Source: Sanguinoderma infundibulare
Lineage: Eukaryota; Basidiomycota; Agaricomycetes; Polyporales; Polyporaceae
Direction of reading: 5' to 3'
Length of the DNA: 64,000 nt
NCBI GenBank assembly: GCA_032821775.1
Contig: JAVLRN010000008.1
Span: forward strand, 2,666,001 to 2,730,000
The notes beneath the pieces are model-generated. The model saw only the letters and a program-made list of their open reading frames with translations, was not told the DNA's origin and ran no database searches. Position 1 is the stretch's first letter, and each line of letters starts with the position of its first letter. This document shows, piece by piece, positions 53,540 through 64,000 of the stretch. The position numbers and the translations under genes are program-made.

Positions 53540-56500
53540 ATGCCTCGACACTGTCGCATACACTTCGTTTCCCTCCACTCTTCTCTGGTCAATCTTCCCA
53601 TCTCTCTCTACGGTCCTCTCCTAGAGCGCGGAGTCGTCAGTACACGTTCTGTCACCCTACACCTTAAAGCTCATGCGCCTGCCAATCTAGCGACCACAAG
53701 GTCTTGCAGTACATCTTACTCTAGTCTCCACATCTCGGAAACCCTCCAACTCCAAGGATGCCAACAACAAACCCCAGTCATACGTCGGCTGGACAGGAAT
53801 GGCCTCCGCTTCTTCTTTAGCCCACTTTAACGCAGCAGATACAGGAGAAAGAGGTTTGGAGACGGTCGAGATAGACCCCCAGTACGCTGAGGGATTGGGC
53901 TTTGCCTTGGGTGACGTCGTATGTTCTACTCCCTCTTGCCCCTTCGAAATCATCCAACAACCAACATCCTTGCGCTTTCAGGTTGAGATTGGTCTCTTGC
54001 ATGATCTCGCATACGCAACCTCTGTCGCAACAGAACCAGCAACATCCGACGATTGGGAGATACTGGTCAGTCCATAGCCAGGCGCGTTGCTCTAGTCTAC
54101 AACAAGATCTGTGTTCTTACTCTTTCCGCAGGAATTGCATGCGTCTCACGTAGAGTCCACCTTACTTTCTCAAGTTCGCGTCGCTGTCGTTGGTCAGGAG
54201 ATCGACGTATGGGTCCTTGGTCGTACACGAGTACGGCTCAATGTCGGTAAGTCGTCATAGCTCTCATCAGCCAATCCCAGACGACAAGCTTGCCATTATC
54301 AACCGTCCTTAGTTTCCCTGGAGCCGTCAACGACCAAGGCACTACTTTTAACGACGAGCACGGAAGTTAGCATTGCCCCCAAACTTCGTTTGAACCAAAA
54401 GGCCGTCCCCAACTCCGACTCGAAGAGTACCGGCAAAGCCGTTTTGCCCAACGGTACCGGTGAAGTTACTCCATCCCCAGAAAAGAGCAAGTCCTCCCGC
54501 CAGGCCCGGACGCTGCGTCTCCTTCCCCATCGCTTTATGCGCGACTCTCCATCCCCGTCAACCAGTTTGGATGACGGTCTGGCATACGTCTCCTACGACA
54601 CCCTATTGTCTCTCTACCCTCACGGTCCCCCGTCCCAGCTTCATGGATGGACGGCGACTGTCAGGCGTATCAATGCCCCTGCAAGTCCTGACAAGGAACC
54701 TGCTCTAGTTTCTCCCGTTGCTCAGCCCAGCGCCCGTGTGCTGGTACCTAGCGGGGAATCCTCATCGTCGAAAGGCCCTCAAGCGGTAAGCCAAAACAAG
54801 AATCAAGTTGTTGCGATTTGGTCTCCAGACGTTCCTGTTCCGAATGGCCATGTTGCGCTCCGCCCTGTCTTGGACAATGCGGAGGATTGGGATTTGATGC
54901 GGTACGTATGGGCTGTGCTGCATACCTTGAAGAGAATCGGTTGATAAGGCTTGTCCCAGGATATCGTTTGTCAAGGAGGATAGTAGTCATAGCATTCCTC
55001 CTTATCGAACAGCGAGCGCCGCAACTGGGAAGCAGTAAGTGCCAATTGTTCCGTTGTGTATCTTTCTTATATAATGCCATCCTACCCCTCAGGTTATGCA
55101 CAAGCGCACGGCATGGCCTAGCGGGAGTAGATGAAATCTTCCCCCAGTGTACCCAATTCTGCGTAACGGCGTTTGCGCACCACGCCTTCAATCAAAGGGT
55201 GCGGGGTGGTGCGTGAAAGCCTTTTGCTCTCCTGTTCCATTGCGCCTCAAACCACCGGATATCACAGTACCCGGACTGCTTCTGACGGGACGAAGTGGTG
55301 CTGGAAAGACGGCGCTACTTCATGCTGTCTCGAAGGCAATGCAACGCGATCCTCGGACACTCACTTGTAAGAACTCACGCACGCATCCAATGATTCCCTC
55401 ATGCATAGAGGCTAACAAATGTCCCATTCAGATACGCTATATGTCGACTTGAGTCGGTTCAATGGCGCTCCAGTGGCCAAGGTACGGACACACATGAAGT
55501 ACTGGATGGACAAGGCGTCCTGGCACAAACCCTCAATCCTCGTTCTCGACAATATCGATAAGCTCATGGGGACCGAACTCGAGGTCTGTTCGCTTCTTGC
55601 CTCGGATCATTCTTAATCGATCTCACATCCAATAGCACGCGGATTCGTTCCATACGCGCCACGTTACAGAATCGTTCCTGGCCTTATACGGCGCGTCCTC
55701 CCGTTCAGCGGCACCTAACGCGAGCGGCATAATCCTTCTTGCTGCAGCGGAATCGCAAGCGTCCCTCCACCCGCTCCTCAACTCGTCGCATCTGTTCCAG
55801 GAAGTGGTGAATCTGAAGCCGCCATCGAAGGATGCACGCAAGGAGGTGCGCGAATCCCCCGGGGCGCGTACCATGTCAGCTTCCGATCTCACACCGTGAT
55901 AGATACTCGGCCATTTGGTCAAGGAGCACATGGATGCGTCGGACATCACCCAGGACCCCGCCGCGCCGCTCAACTACACGGCGCTGGCGACGCAGACGGA
56001 GGGCTACTCGGTGACGGACCTCAAGGACCTCGTCGCCCGCGCTGTGCACCGCGCAGCGATTCGCTCGTCTGAGCTGCAATTGAGCGGGAACGACGAGCGG
56101 GAGCTGCAGCAGGTTCGTTTCCCCGTTTTGTTTCGCCCATCGACGGCGTCCGTGCGAATGAGAGAAGAATACGTAGAACTGACTGGGTGTCTCGTGCCAG
56201 ACGCTGCTCACGCCGGCAGACTTCTCTGCGGCCCAGGTGGACTTCGTGCCGCACTCGCTTCGGGACGTGAAGCTCCAGAAGTCGGAGATCGCGTGGGCGG
56301 ACATCGGCGGTGCGTTTTTTTTTGACTGGTTGTGGTAATGGGCCGGTGTCTGACGGGTGGCATGTGTGTGCGATTCGCTCACTGGTCAGGTCTGCGAGAA
56401 ACGAAGCAGGTGCTGCGGGAGACGCTCGAGTGGCCGACCAAATACGGGCCTATTTTTGCCCAATCGCCGCTGAGGCTCCGATCTGGGTGCGTACGCACGC

Positions 56501-58122
56501 TTCTCTGTACGATTTGGACATGTCAACAAGCCTTGTTCGATAGTCTGCTGCTGTATGGCTACCCTGGCTGCGGGAAGACGCTACTGGCGTCGGCAGTGGC
56601 GAAGGAGTGCGGGCTGAACTTTATCAGTATCAAAGGTCCGGAGATATTGAACAAGTACATCGGTGCGAGCGAGAAGTCCGTGAGTACCTTCCCAGAGTCC
56701 GACAGGAGGGTGCCCCAGTTGAGGTCCGAGAGGCTAACCTTGGCACTGGCATGCGATAGGTGCGTGACCTGTTTGAGCGAGCGAGCGCGGCGAAGCCGTG
56801 TGTACTGTTCTTCGACGAGTTCGATTCGATCGCTCCGAAGAGGTAAGGATTCGTTCTGTCGACTGCTGTCCGCACGAACGCAAACTGACATTGACCTTGA
56901 CATGACTTGAATCGGGGACGGACAGAGGACACGACAGTACGGGGGTGACCGATCGGGTCGTGAATCAGATGCTGACGCAGATGGACGGGGCGGAGGGGCT
57001 GGAGGGCGTTTATGTGCTCGCCGCGACGAGGTCGGTGCTTGTTCTTGTCCGATCTACCTACGCTCTCGCTGGAGTTTACGGAAGCTGACGTGACCGCTTC
57101 TCTCCGCACACGGACACGGACACGGTGCAGTCGGCCTGACCTGATCGACTCTGCGCTGCTGCGGCCTGGACGTCTGGACAAGTGCCTGCTGTGCGACATG
57201 CCGGACGCGGAGGAACGGAAGGAGGTGCGATTTCTTGGATCGATGCTCCCCCCACTATTCTCCACAACGGTGGGAACGACATGACGCTGATGATGGACGG
57301 AACGATCGGTGCAGATCCTGGGCGCGCTCGGCCGGAAGATCGGGTTCGGGCCGTCGGTGGACCTCGGGGAGCTCGCGAATGCGACGGAAGGGTTCTCGGG
57401 CGCGGATCTGCAGGCGCTGGTGTACAATGCGCATCTGGAGGTGGTGCACGAGACTATCGGCCATGGGCCAAGTACGAATTCAGATTCGGGCTCGGGCTCG
57501 AGGTTCGTCAAGGGGAATGAGGATATGGAGCCGGTGAGGTACACTGCGGTTGGGAGCGAGGGCCAGGTGCTGTCGCGAGCGGAGGAATCGGCTTTCCAGC
57601 GAAGGGTACGTGTGCTCTCGTACGAGGGACTGGTCGAAGTAAATGTGAGCTACTAACGTTATGTGTGGGCCAACAGCTGCAGCGGATAATGGGTGGAAGG
57701 TCAATGGACGGAGGCAAGGGACGAAGATCATCATCGTCATCGGTGCCGGATGGAGGAAAAGGAAAAGCGGTAAGTGGCGAGGGAATAATCATTGGCTTTT
57801 TGGCTTTTGGGGTGGTGTGTGATATATGCTGACATGTGGTTTCCTTGTGGTTTCCGGCTCGTCGACGGGCGGATTGCAGAAACAGGAAATCGGGACGGAG
57901 CATGTGGAGCGTGTACTGAAGACGACGCGGCCGTCTGTGCCTGTAGAGGAGCGCGAGCGATTGAGGGGGATGTGAGTACGAGATGGCTGATAGGGACGGA
58001 TTTTGGGACGGAGCTGACTGGAATGGAAATGCAGATACAGGGCGTTCGTATCAGACAGGAGCGGGGAACTTCCGGTGCCGCCTGAGGCGGGGGGAATTGG
58101 GAATCGGGCGTCGTTGGCGTAG
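53540..58122 (+). CDS. PEX1: PEX1 peroxisomal AAA ATPase
   Basis: AAA+ ATPase that with PEX6 extracts the import receptor PEX5 from the peroxisome membrane. The start is ATG 53540 ([32 protein letters not shown]). A phase-0 intron leads to [10 protein letters not shown] and [18 protein letters not shown], the N-terminal double-psi-barrel domain. D1 has Walker [20 protein letters not shown], split from upstream by an intron, and a weak Walker [14 protein letters not shown]2 has Walker [21 protein letters not shown], the [20 protein letters not shown] segment, Walker [18 protein letters not shown], and [20 protein letters not shown] with an arginine-finger region. The C-terminus is [10 protein letters not shown], then [17 protein letters not shown] at TAG 58120-58122. 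More than ten introns. The domain order and D2 motifs fit PEX1, and all joins checked are in frame. A peroxin pseudogene (PEX7) lies 41 kb to the left, and uricase, often peroxisomal, about 8 kb to the left. Confidence 0.9.
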
Positions 58123-58815
58123 AACGCGGGCGGATTTGTGGTCGGGAGATGTGCGGAGTACATAGAGGGTTAGTAGACTAGTTGTGGGATGGGCGGAGCA
58201 TATTGGGCGGGAAGGGATATCTGGATAGGATGAATTTGATTGCGAGGGGTATACGGCTCCAGGCGGAGGTACGAAGTATGGACCTGGGTCGGAGCTAAAG
58301 AGGACGAGTGCGCGGTACGGGATTCTGGCGGGAGGCCCATGTGAATTCCGTACAGGCCCCAAGCGAGTCACATCTGCTTGGCCGTGTGGGGAAGCGTCCG
58401 AGAGGAGGATGGGGTGGTCGAAAAGAACGTCTTGGGCGAGCAGCGCCGGGGTGGGACGGGTTAACTGTATGTTCTGCATTGCGTGCGGGGGGTTCGTTGC
58501 CGACATGGTGCCGGGAGCTCGAAGAAGAGGGCGAAATACGGCGATCGCCACTGGCCCAAGCTTGTCCGAGCTCCGGGCCGCAGGGATGAGACGCCGGAAG
58601 CGACGCTGTGCACGTGACGTGGATGTCGGCTATTGTCGGGATGGATCGGGTCAAGAGGGAAGAGAGGCTAAAGCTGAGGCGAGTGCGGGGTCGGCGCCCT
58701 GAGCTCTCTTTTACTCCCGATCACCCTCCGTCTCCCCTTCCCCGCCTTTTTCCTTTTCCTCAGTCGCCCCCCACCGACGCCGACGTCCGAGCGTGCGGCA
58801 CAGGCGACGACAGCC
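58123..58815. other. Intergenic, promoter of PTC7
   Basis: No gene recognised. The last 100 bp before 58816 are CT-rich (TTTTTCCTTTTCCTC), fitting a promoter/5'-UTR. Confidence 0.5.
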
Positions 58816-60910
58816 ATGAAGACGATCCACAAACGTCTCTACACCGTTCTTCCCCGCCCCGCCGCTCTTGCTTCCTCTTCCGCATCCACTTCGCAAATCC
58901 CTCTCCCCCGTCCTCGGTCCAATTCCGCCTCGTCTCCTCGCAGCCTCTACACCGCTTCTCATCTTGCCTTCTTCGACGCTGCATCATCTCCCACTCCTCC
59001 GCCCCCGCCTCCAAGCTCCCGCGGCACCCCAAATGTCCTTCTAGGCACCCGTGTCGCCGCAGAAGTCCGCGCAGAGGTCGAGGGCCAGCCGAGCAACCCC
59101 TCTTCCCAGCAGCAGTTTACCTATCTTCATTCCCTCGCTACAACCCTCGGCCAGTCCGAGGCCTCCTCCCACCTCCCCATCTCCCCCTACAACCCTTTCC
59201 TCCCCTACCAGTCTCTCTCCCCCCTCTTCGTCTACTCTGCAAAATCCCCAGACGCCCCCGCTCCAGAGAGTCGCAAGAGGCGCCATCGAACAAGATACCA
59301 GCTCGACGTTGGCGCATATGGCATTCCAAAGCGTTCCCGTGGCCCCTCCGTCGCAGGTCGCGACGGCCTAGGTCGTTTTGACGGCCGATCAGAGCCCACT
59401 ATCGACGACCTCAGTCGAGCAGTTCAGGTCGGCGAGGACGCTTACTTCGTTAGGGAGAACGCCATGGGTGTCGCAGACGGCGTTGGCGGATGGTCCAGGC
59501 ATCGCCGGTCTCGTGAGTTCTATTTCATAACTCGATCTGAACCCCGCCCGGGCAAGCCGTCTCACGAATATTCTCTTTCCACTCTTCCCCATGCAGCCAA
59601 TGCGGACCCCACACCCAGCGCGTTGTTTGCCCGCAGGTTAATGCACTATTGCTCCGAGGAGGTCGACGCCGCAAGTGACGTCCAGTCGTGCGTCCTTGCT
59701 CCCCATCACCCGTTTCCATGGACAACCGCTCACCCCGTTTCTAGTCTCCCCGACCTCGACTCCGCCGACGAGGCTGACGTCGAGCTCTGTGCTGAACTCG
59801 AAGACTCCTTAGAGGACCTCCAAGATGGCTTGGACGTTCTCATGATCCTCGAGAAGGCCTATGAGAAAGCCCTCAAATCCCACGTCCGCCCCGTAGATCA
59901 ATCCACCTCGTCCGGCACTTCTCGATCACCGTCCCCATCCGACAGCAGACCGGAACCGGCCCCAGTCTCGTCTTCTTCCAGACGACATCCACCCCAGTCC
60001 CAACCAACCCCCACCGTCCTTCCTTTGTACGAGGGTTCCTCAACAGCCCTCGTCGCCATCCTCGAACACCCTTCCTCGTCTCGATTGACAAAGGCCGACA
60101 CCGCTTTGTTCGCCCCCCAGCCTGTGTCCAGCAAGGTAGCACAGCCCAAGGTAAGCACCGACGGCGCTGTCATCCGCATCGCCCATCTCGGCGACTGCAT
60201 GGGCATGCTCATTCGCGGCGAGGACATCGTATGGCGGACCGAGGAGATGTGGTGGAACGTAAGCATCTTCTCATCCTACCTCCTCGCCTTATCCGCATCT
60301 CACCCTACGCGTTACAGTTCAACACCCCAGTCCAACTTGGCCCAACCTCATCCACAAAGCCCCACGACGCACGAATATTCACCATCCCGGTCCAGGAGGA
60401 CGACATCCTCATCCTCGCCTCGGACGGCCTCTCCGACAACCTCTGGGACACTGACATCCTCGACGAGGTCGTACGCTTCCGCCGATCCTTCATGGTTCCC
60501 TCCTCGAAATCAAACGAGGGCGAGGCCGCCCCTGCACCTGGATCGAGCGCGACCTTCAGGCGAAGTACGCTCGCCGGTATGCTCAGCGAGGCGCTGTGCT
60601 CGCGCGCCAAGCGTGTATCCGAGACCCGCGGTTCACACAAGGCTGCTGACAAGAAAAGCGTACTGACCTTCGCAGAAGGCGGGGGCCAGACGCAGGGAGA
60701 GCCCGAGGTCCCGTTTGCGAAGCGGGCAAAGGAGCAGGGGAAGCCGTTCGAGGGCGGCAAGCCGGACGGTGAGTTCATGTTCCATCACCCACCCGTGGCG
60801 TCTTCCATTGGGCTAAACTGTGATCGCTGATGCTTATCTGCCCGGTTGCCGCGGCCTCGTGTGTACCAGACATCTCGGTACTCGTCGCGGTCATCTCGCC
60901 CGTGCAGTAG
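58816..60910 (+). CDS. PTC7: PTC7-type mitochondrial PP2C protein phosphatase
   Basis: Ser/Thr phosphatase of the PPTC7/Ptc7 group, which in other species acts on coenzyme Q and mitochondrial proteins. The start is ATG 58816; the first 60 residues (MKTIHKRLYTVLPRPAALAS) are Arg/Ser-rich and mitochondrial in character. Catalytic elements: VGEDAYFVRENAMGVADGVG and GWSRHRR (metal-binding Asp), ADPTPSALFARRLMHYC, STALVAILEH, IRIAHLGDCMGMLIRGEDIV, EDDILILASDGLSDNLWDTD, and a last exon DISVLVAVISPVQ ending at TAG 60908-60910. An acidic and Ser/Pro-rich insert (about residues 300-400) is larger than in yeast. Introns: 59513-59596 (84 nt, no stop, divisible by three, so it can be retained in frame), about 60259-60317, and one before the last exon. 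Confidence 0.85.
59513..59596 (+). promoter_or_regulatory. In-frame, stop-free intron of PTC7
   Basis: A GTGAGT donor and a CATGCAG acceptor define an 84-nt intron in phase 1. Reading through adds 28 codons (roughly SREFYFITRSEPRPGK then PSHEYSLSTLPHA) with no stop, so spliced and unspliced mRNAs would both be translatable. The added segment is polar, with no membrane helix. Confidence 0.6.
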
Positions 60911-61860
60911 TAGATCTCTCTGGACGTTCCCCTCGTCCCTCTCCTCGCCCGTTTTCGTTTTTGCTCTCAGACCTCCTGGTTGTACATGCTTTTGGCTACT
61001 TCTTTTCACACGTCCTTGCTCTGGCTCTGCTGCATCTCATCTCACCCCTCGCATAACGTATCCTCGCTCAATCACCCGATATGCTTACACCCATCAATTT
61101 ATTATTATGCATAGTTGTTCCAGTTCGCTCCCGTTCATTCATTCCCTCTCATCTCACGTCACGTCTCCCCTCAACCCTTCAATCCCCCCTTCCTGTCCAT
61201 AGCCCATTTCGATCAGGAACCCTCAGCAGTCAGTGCGAGGACGAATCCCTGCCATCGACCCAAGAAATCGAATCTGTGTATAGATAGGATATCTAGCGCC
61301 GCATGCTGCGCACACGTACATACATGTATACAGGTTCCGTAGTCCTTCGGCTTCTCAGTACATACAAGTCCTCTCTGCGGTGCGCGATACATGCGTAACG
61401 TAACGTAACATAACGTACACTCACACGATAGCTTTCGTATTCATGTACAACATCGTCAACGTCGATGTCACACAACTGTCTGCACGTCAAAGGACAAGAT
61501 CCGTTGTGGCTGGCATATGCGGGGTTAGGCATAGGTTAGGATTCTTTCAAAGTCCTTCACCGTACTTTTGATGTGTATTCAATGCCGTGAACTTGATGAA
61601 GCACGCATGCTCACCCAGCGCGCCAGCTTGCACGCGTCAGCTTGCACACGTCAATCGACCCTGCGTATGAGGAGGCGGGGCAGTCCCACACACATGCAGG
61701 CAATACCTCGCCGGCGCCCCGGGCTACTGTCTCAACGCGTTGCTGCAACGCAGGAGTGTTCAACGTCAGAACGGCAAACGCACACGGTGAAGCAGAAGGT
61801 GCAGGATCCCCAATAATGATATATGCGCGAGTGAGTAGAGTATGCGACCGCGGACGCGGC
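60911..61860. other. Intergenic, convergent
   Basis: This lies between the 3' ends of PTC7 and MED14. It is CT-rich at the left and contains a TAACG pentamer cluster (about 61396-61417). No gene recognised. Confidence 0.5.
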
Positions 61861-64000
61861 CTAGTGCTGCTGTGATCGTTGCGTCTGCGCGAGCTTCACA
61901 AACACCTTCTCGTACAGCCGCCTCCCCACCACCCGGACCGCCGAAATGTCGCAAATGACCCCGATGTCGATCGGGGCGAACTGGCCCTTGACCCCATGCG
62001 CGACGGCCTCTTTGATCGCCTCCGCGACCAGCGTCCGAAAGTCCGGGATGGGCTGCAGAGGCCCTGTGTTCGTGAGCGAACTCGAAGCGGCGTTGTTCTT
62101 CGACGAGCCGCTCGGCTGCCGCACGATGCGCAAGTCCGCCGCGCCTTCCTCAAAGAGTGTATGCGACCCGTCGAGGATGACGATGCGCGCGCCGGTCATT
62201 AACCTGAAGTCGAGCGCGTGACGGAGGTCGCCGTACAGGACGCGGAACCAACCCGCCGACTTGGCGAAGGTGTCCACGAGATCGCCTTGCTGCGCGGCCT
62301 TGACGCGGATGTCCTCGAGCTCGGCGACGACGGGCAGCGTCTCGCGGAGGAGGGAGACCAGGCGGTGCAGGGCGGTCGAGAGCTTGCCGTGGCCGAGGAG
62401 GTTGCAGAGGTACACCTCTGCGTCTTCATGAGGGTTGTGGAGTGCGTCCATCTCGCCGTCGACTTGCATGTGGTCGTCGGTTGGCACGCGGGAGAAGCGG
62501 AGGTGGTACGAGGAGCGGCTCGCGGCCAGCTGGTCGGTGCAGGTGAGGGAGACCGAGTAGTTGTCGGCGTATGCGAATTCGACGGTCTGGAGATCAAAGG
62601 ATATGAGCCGGACGTCTGTCCACAAATACTTTGTAGACATCTGCGCGACTACAGAATGCGTTAAATCAGTACGTGCACAAGCGCCGACACAGCAAACATA
62701 CCTTCACGTGCGATGACGACCATCTTCGACACACGCCCCCACTCCTCCAAGAACTCTTCTACACTCTTGTCAACATTGTCGGACAGGAAGGATACGACCG
62801 CTTCTCGGGTATCGTAGATGATGCGTTTCGACGGTCGGATGACCGTGCTACCACTCGCCCGCTTCCCAATAGGCTGTTGCACGTACTTCAACTTCACACA
62901 GGTGACGACCTTGGCAGTATCGTTCGACCACCAATTGAGAGGGATGACGCGGATGTTCGGCATCGCAGCTTCCGCCGCAGGCGCGCCAGAGAGGATGTCG
63001 GACGACTGCACGCAGAGCGCAGGAATCGTCCGTGCCAGCGAGGACTGGACATTGTCGAACTCGGACAAGGTGGATGCACTGACCGTCGAGCTGACGTGAA
63101 TGTAGGGGATGCCCCGGAGTTTGAACTGCTGCTCCACCTTGGTGTATGCGACTCGCGCGCTGCAGGAAATCGCGTCAGAGACCCAAAGCGGCGCACAAAA
63201 GCCAAGAGACTCACCAGCAGTACGCGTACAGCTCCCGCAGGACGTTCGTCTCCAAACGGAAGCTGGTCGGATACTGCTCTCCACTCGGACCAGGTAGCCC
63301 CTGACCATCCTCGCGTTTCCGCTTCTGACCGGTGACGGGGTCAGGACCTACTCCTCCTTCCACCGCGATTTCGTCGCCATGTATTCGACGGACGTTGAGC
63401 CAACCGATGTCCTCCATGACGAGATCATGATTTATGGAATGTTGGACTTCCTTCACACTGATCAGCGCGTACCGGAAGTCCTGGTCGGTGATGACGAGTA
63501 CGAGGTAGTGTGTCGGGAAGTTGCCCAGCTGGATGTAAATCATGCCTTGGGCGTCCGGGCCGAGCTTCTTGATCTCTGCGGACGAGAAAAAGGGTGAGGC
63601 AGGGTTTTGCAGCATCTCGACCAACAGACTGACCGTCCAAAGAGAAGTTGCGAATTCGGAAACTCTGCAACCCGAGGTACTGCACCTTCTGCTCCGCGAG
63701 GTCGGTGATTGTCTATAGAAGTCGATGTCTGAGCAAGCCGCTCTGCTTATTGGAGATGCATCACTCACAGTGTTCCTCAGTATGACAAGCATTTGCGGAA
63801 GCAGGGATGGCAAGTCGTGCAGATGCTGCGTGACGGCGGCGAATCGGGGACCACGGCCGGCAGCAGCGAGATCACCGGTGTCGCGCAGAGTCAGCTGTCC
63901 CGTACGGGGGTCGACGGTGACGATGACGACCTCGTCAGCGCACAGGTGTATTCGCAAGGACGGTGCACCCTCTGCAAGCCCAATGAACACAACCTCGAAG
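61861..64000 (-). CDS. MED14: Mediator subunit 14 (Rgr1), 3' part
   Basis: Scaffold subunit of the Mediator tail and middle modules. Only the C-terminal part lies in the window; the 5' end is beyond 64000, where the minus strand is open (FEVVFIGLAEGAPSLRIHLC). Recognised parts in order: VDPRTGQLTLRDTGDLAAAG, PSLLPQMLVILRNT, LGPDAQGMIYIQLGNFPTHY + LVLVITDQDFRYALISVKEV, RLETNVLRELYAYC, KVEQQFKLRGIPYIHVSSTV, IRVIPLNWWSNDTAKVVTCV, YDTREAVVSFLSDNVDKSVE, and a last exon MSTKYLWTDVRLISFDLQTV through LVSLLRETLPVVAELEDIRV to a stop at 61861-61863. The exon joins keep frame and no damage is seen. MED8 lies 15 kb away; there is no sign of functional clustering. Confidence 0.85.

Noticed and set aside
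61396..61417. TAACG pentamer repeats, considered as telomere-like
   Set aside because: Only a few imperfect units, internal in the chromosome and unlike the TTAGGG repeat of basidiomycetes.

Overview
The window is nuclear DNA from a filamentous basidiomycete, most likely an Agaricomycete. Genes are dense and GC-rich, most carry many 45-80 nt GT-AG introns, and the orphan proteins look like mushroom-lineage families. There is no bacterial-style operon structure. Several neighbours are head-to-head pairs sharing 150-340 bp promoters. No tRNA, rRNA, CRISPR array or intact transposon was seen.

Layout. 1-8178: two members of one orphan family flank a divergent BAR-protein/proteasome beta2 pair. 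8391-14516: an orphan gene, then a pseudogene block (5' half of a CHD1 remodeller with a frameshift, followed by the 5' part of a PEX7 gene with frameshifts and a 35-bp palindrome), then a GMC flavo-oxidoreductase. 14517-24279: an accessory region with two members of a secreted Cys-rich family (copies A and B), the ribosome-biogenesis gene YTM1 with an abnormally long intron, and about 4 kb without recognisable genes. 24280-33090: ADE2, RSA3, an epoxide hydrolase, secreted copy C and SUS1. 33457-48638: a fused lysine-ketoglutarate reductase/saccharopine dehydrogenase, a small orphan, MID1, an aldehyde dehydrogenase with a MITE-like element in an intron, uricase, MED8 and a mitochondrial HMG-box protein. 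48639-53539: remnants of a phenol-hydroxylase-type gene and probably of a solute-binding-domain gene around an intact RAX1/NDUFA2 divergent pair. 53540-64000: PEX1, a PTC7-type mitochondrial PP2C phosphatase, and MED14 running off the right edge.

Most genes are unrelated housekeeping functions: proteasome, ribosome assembly (YTM1, RSA3), transcription (MED8, MED14, SUS1), peroxisome biogenesis (PEX1), purine synthesis and urate breakdown (ADE2, uricase), and mitochondria (NDUFA2, HMG-box, PTC7). The most unusual items are the three dispersed secreted paralogs with similar promoters, the PTC7 intron that can be read through in frame (recalling the dual-isoform PTC7 of budding yeast), the fused LKR/SDH in a fungus, the CHD1-PEX7 pseudogene block and the TIR element in the ALDH intron. 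Exon boundaries were read by eye from splice consensus and family conservation; none was checked with RNA or a search.
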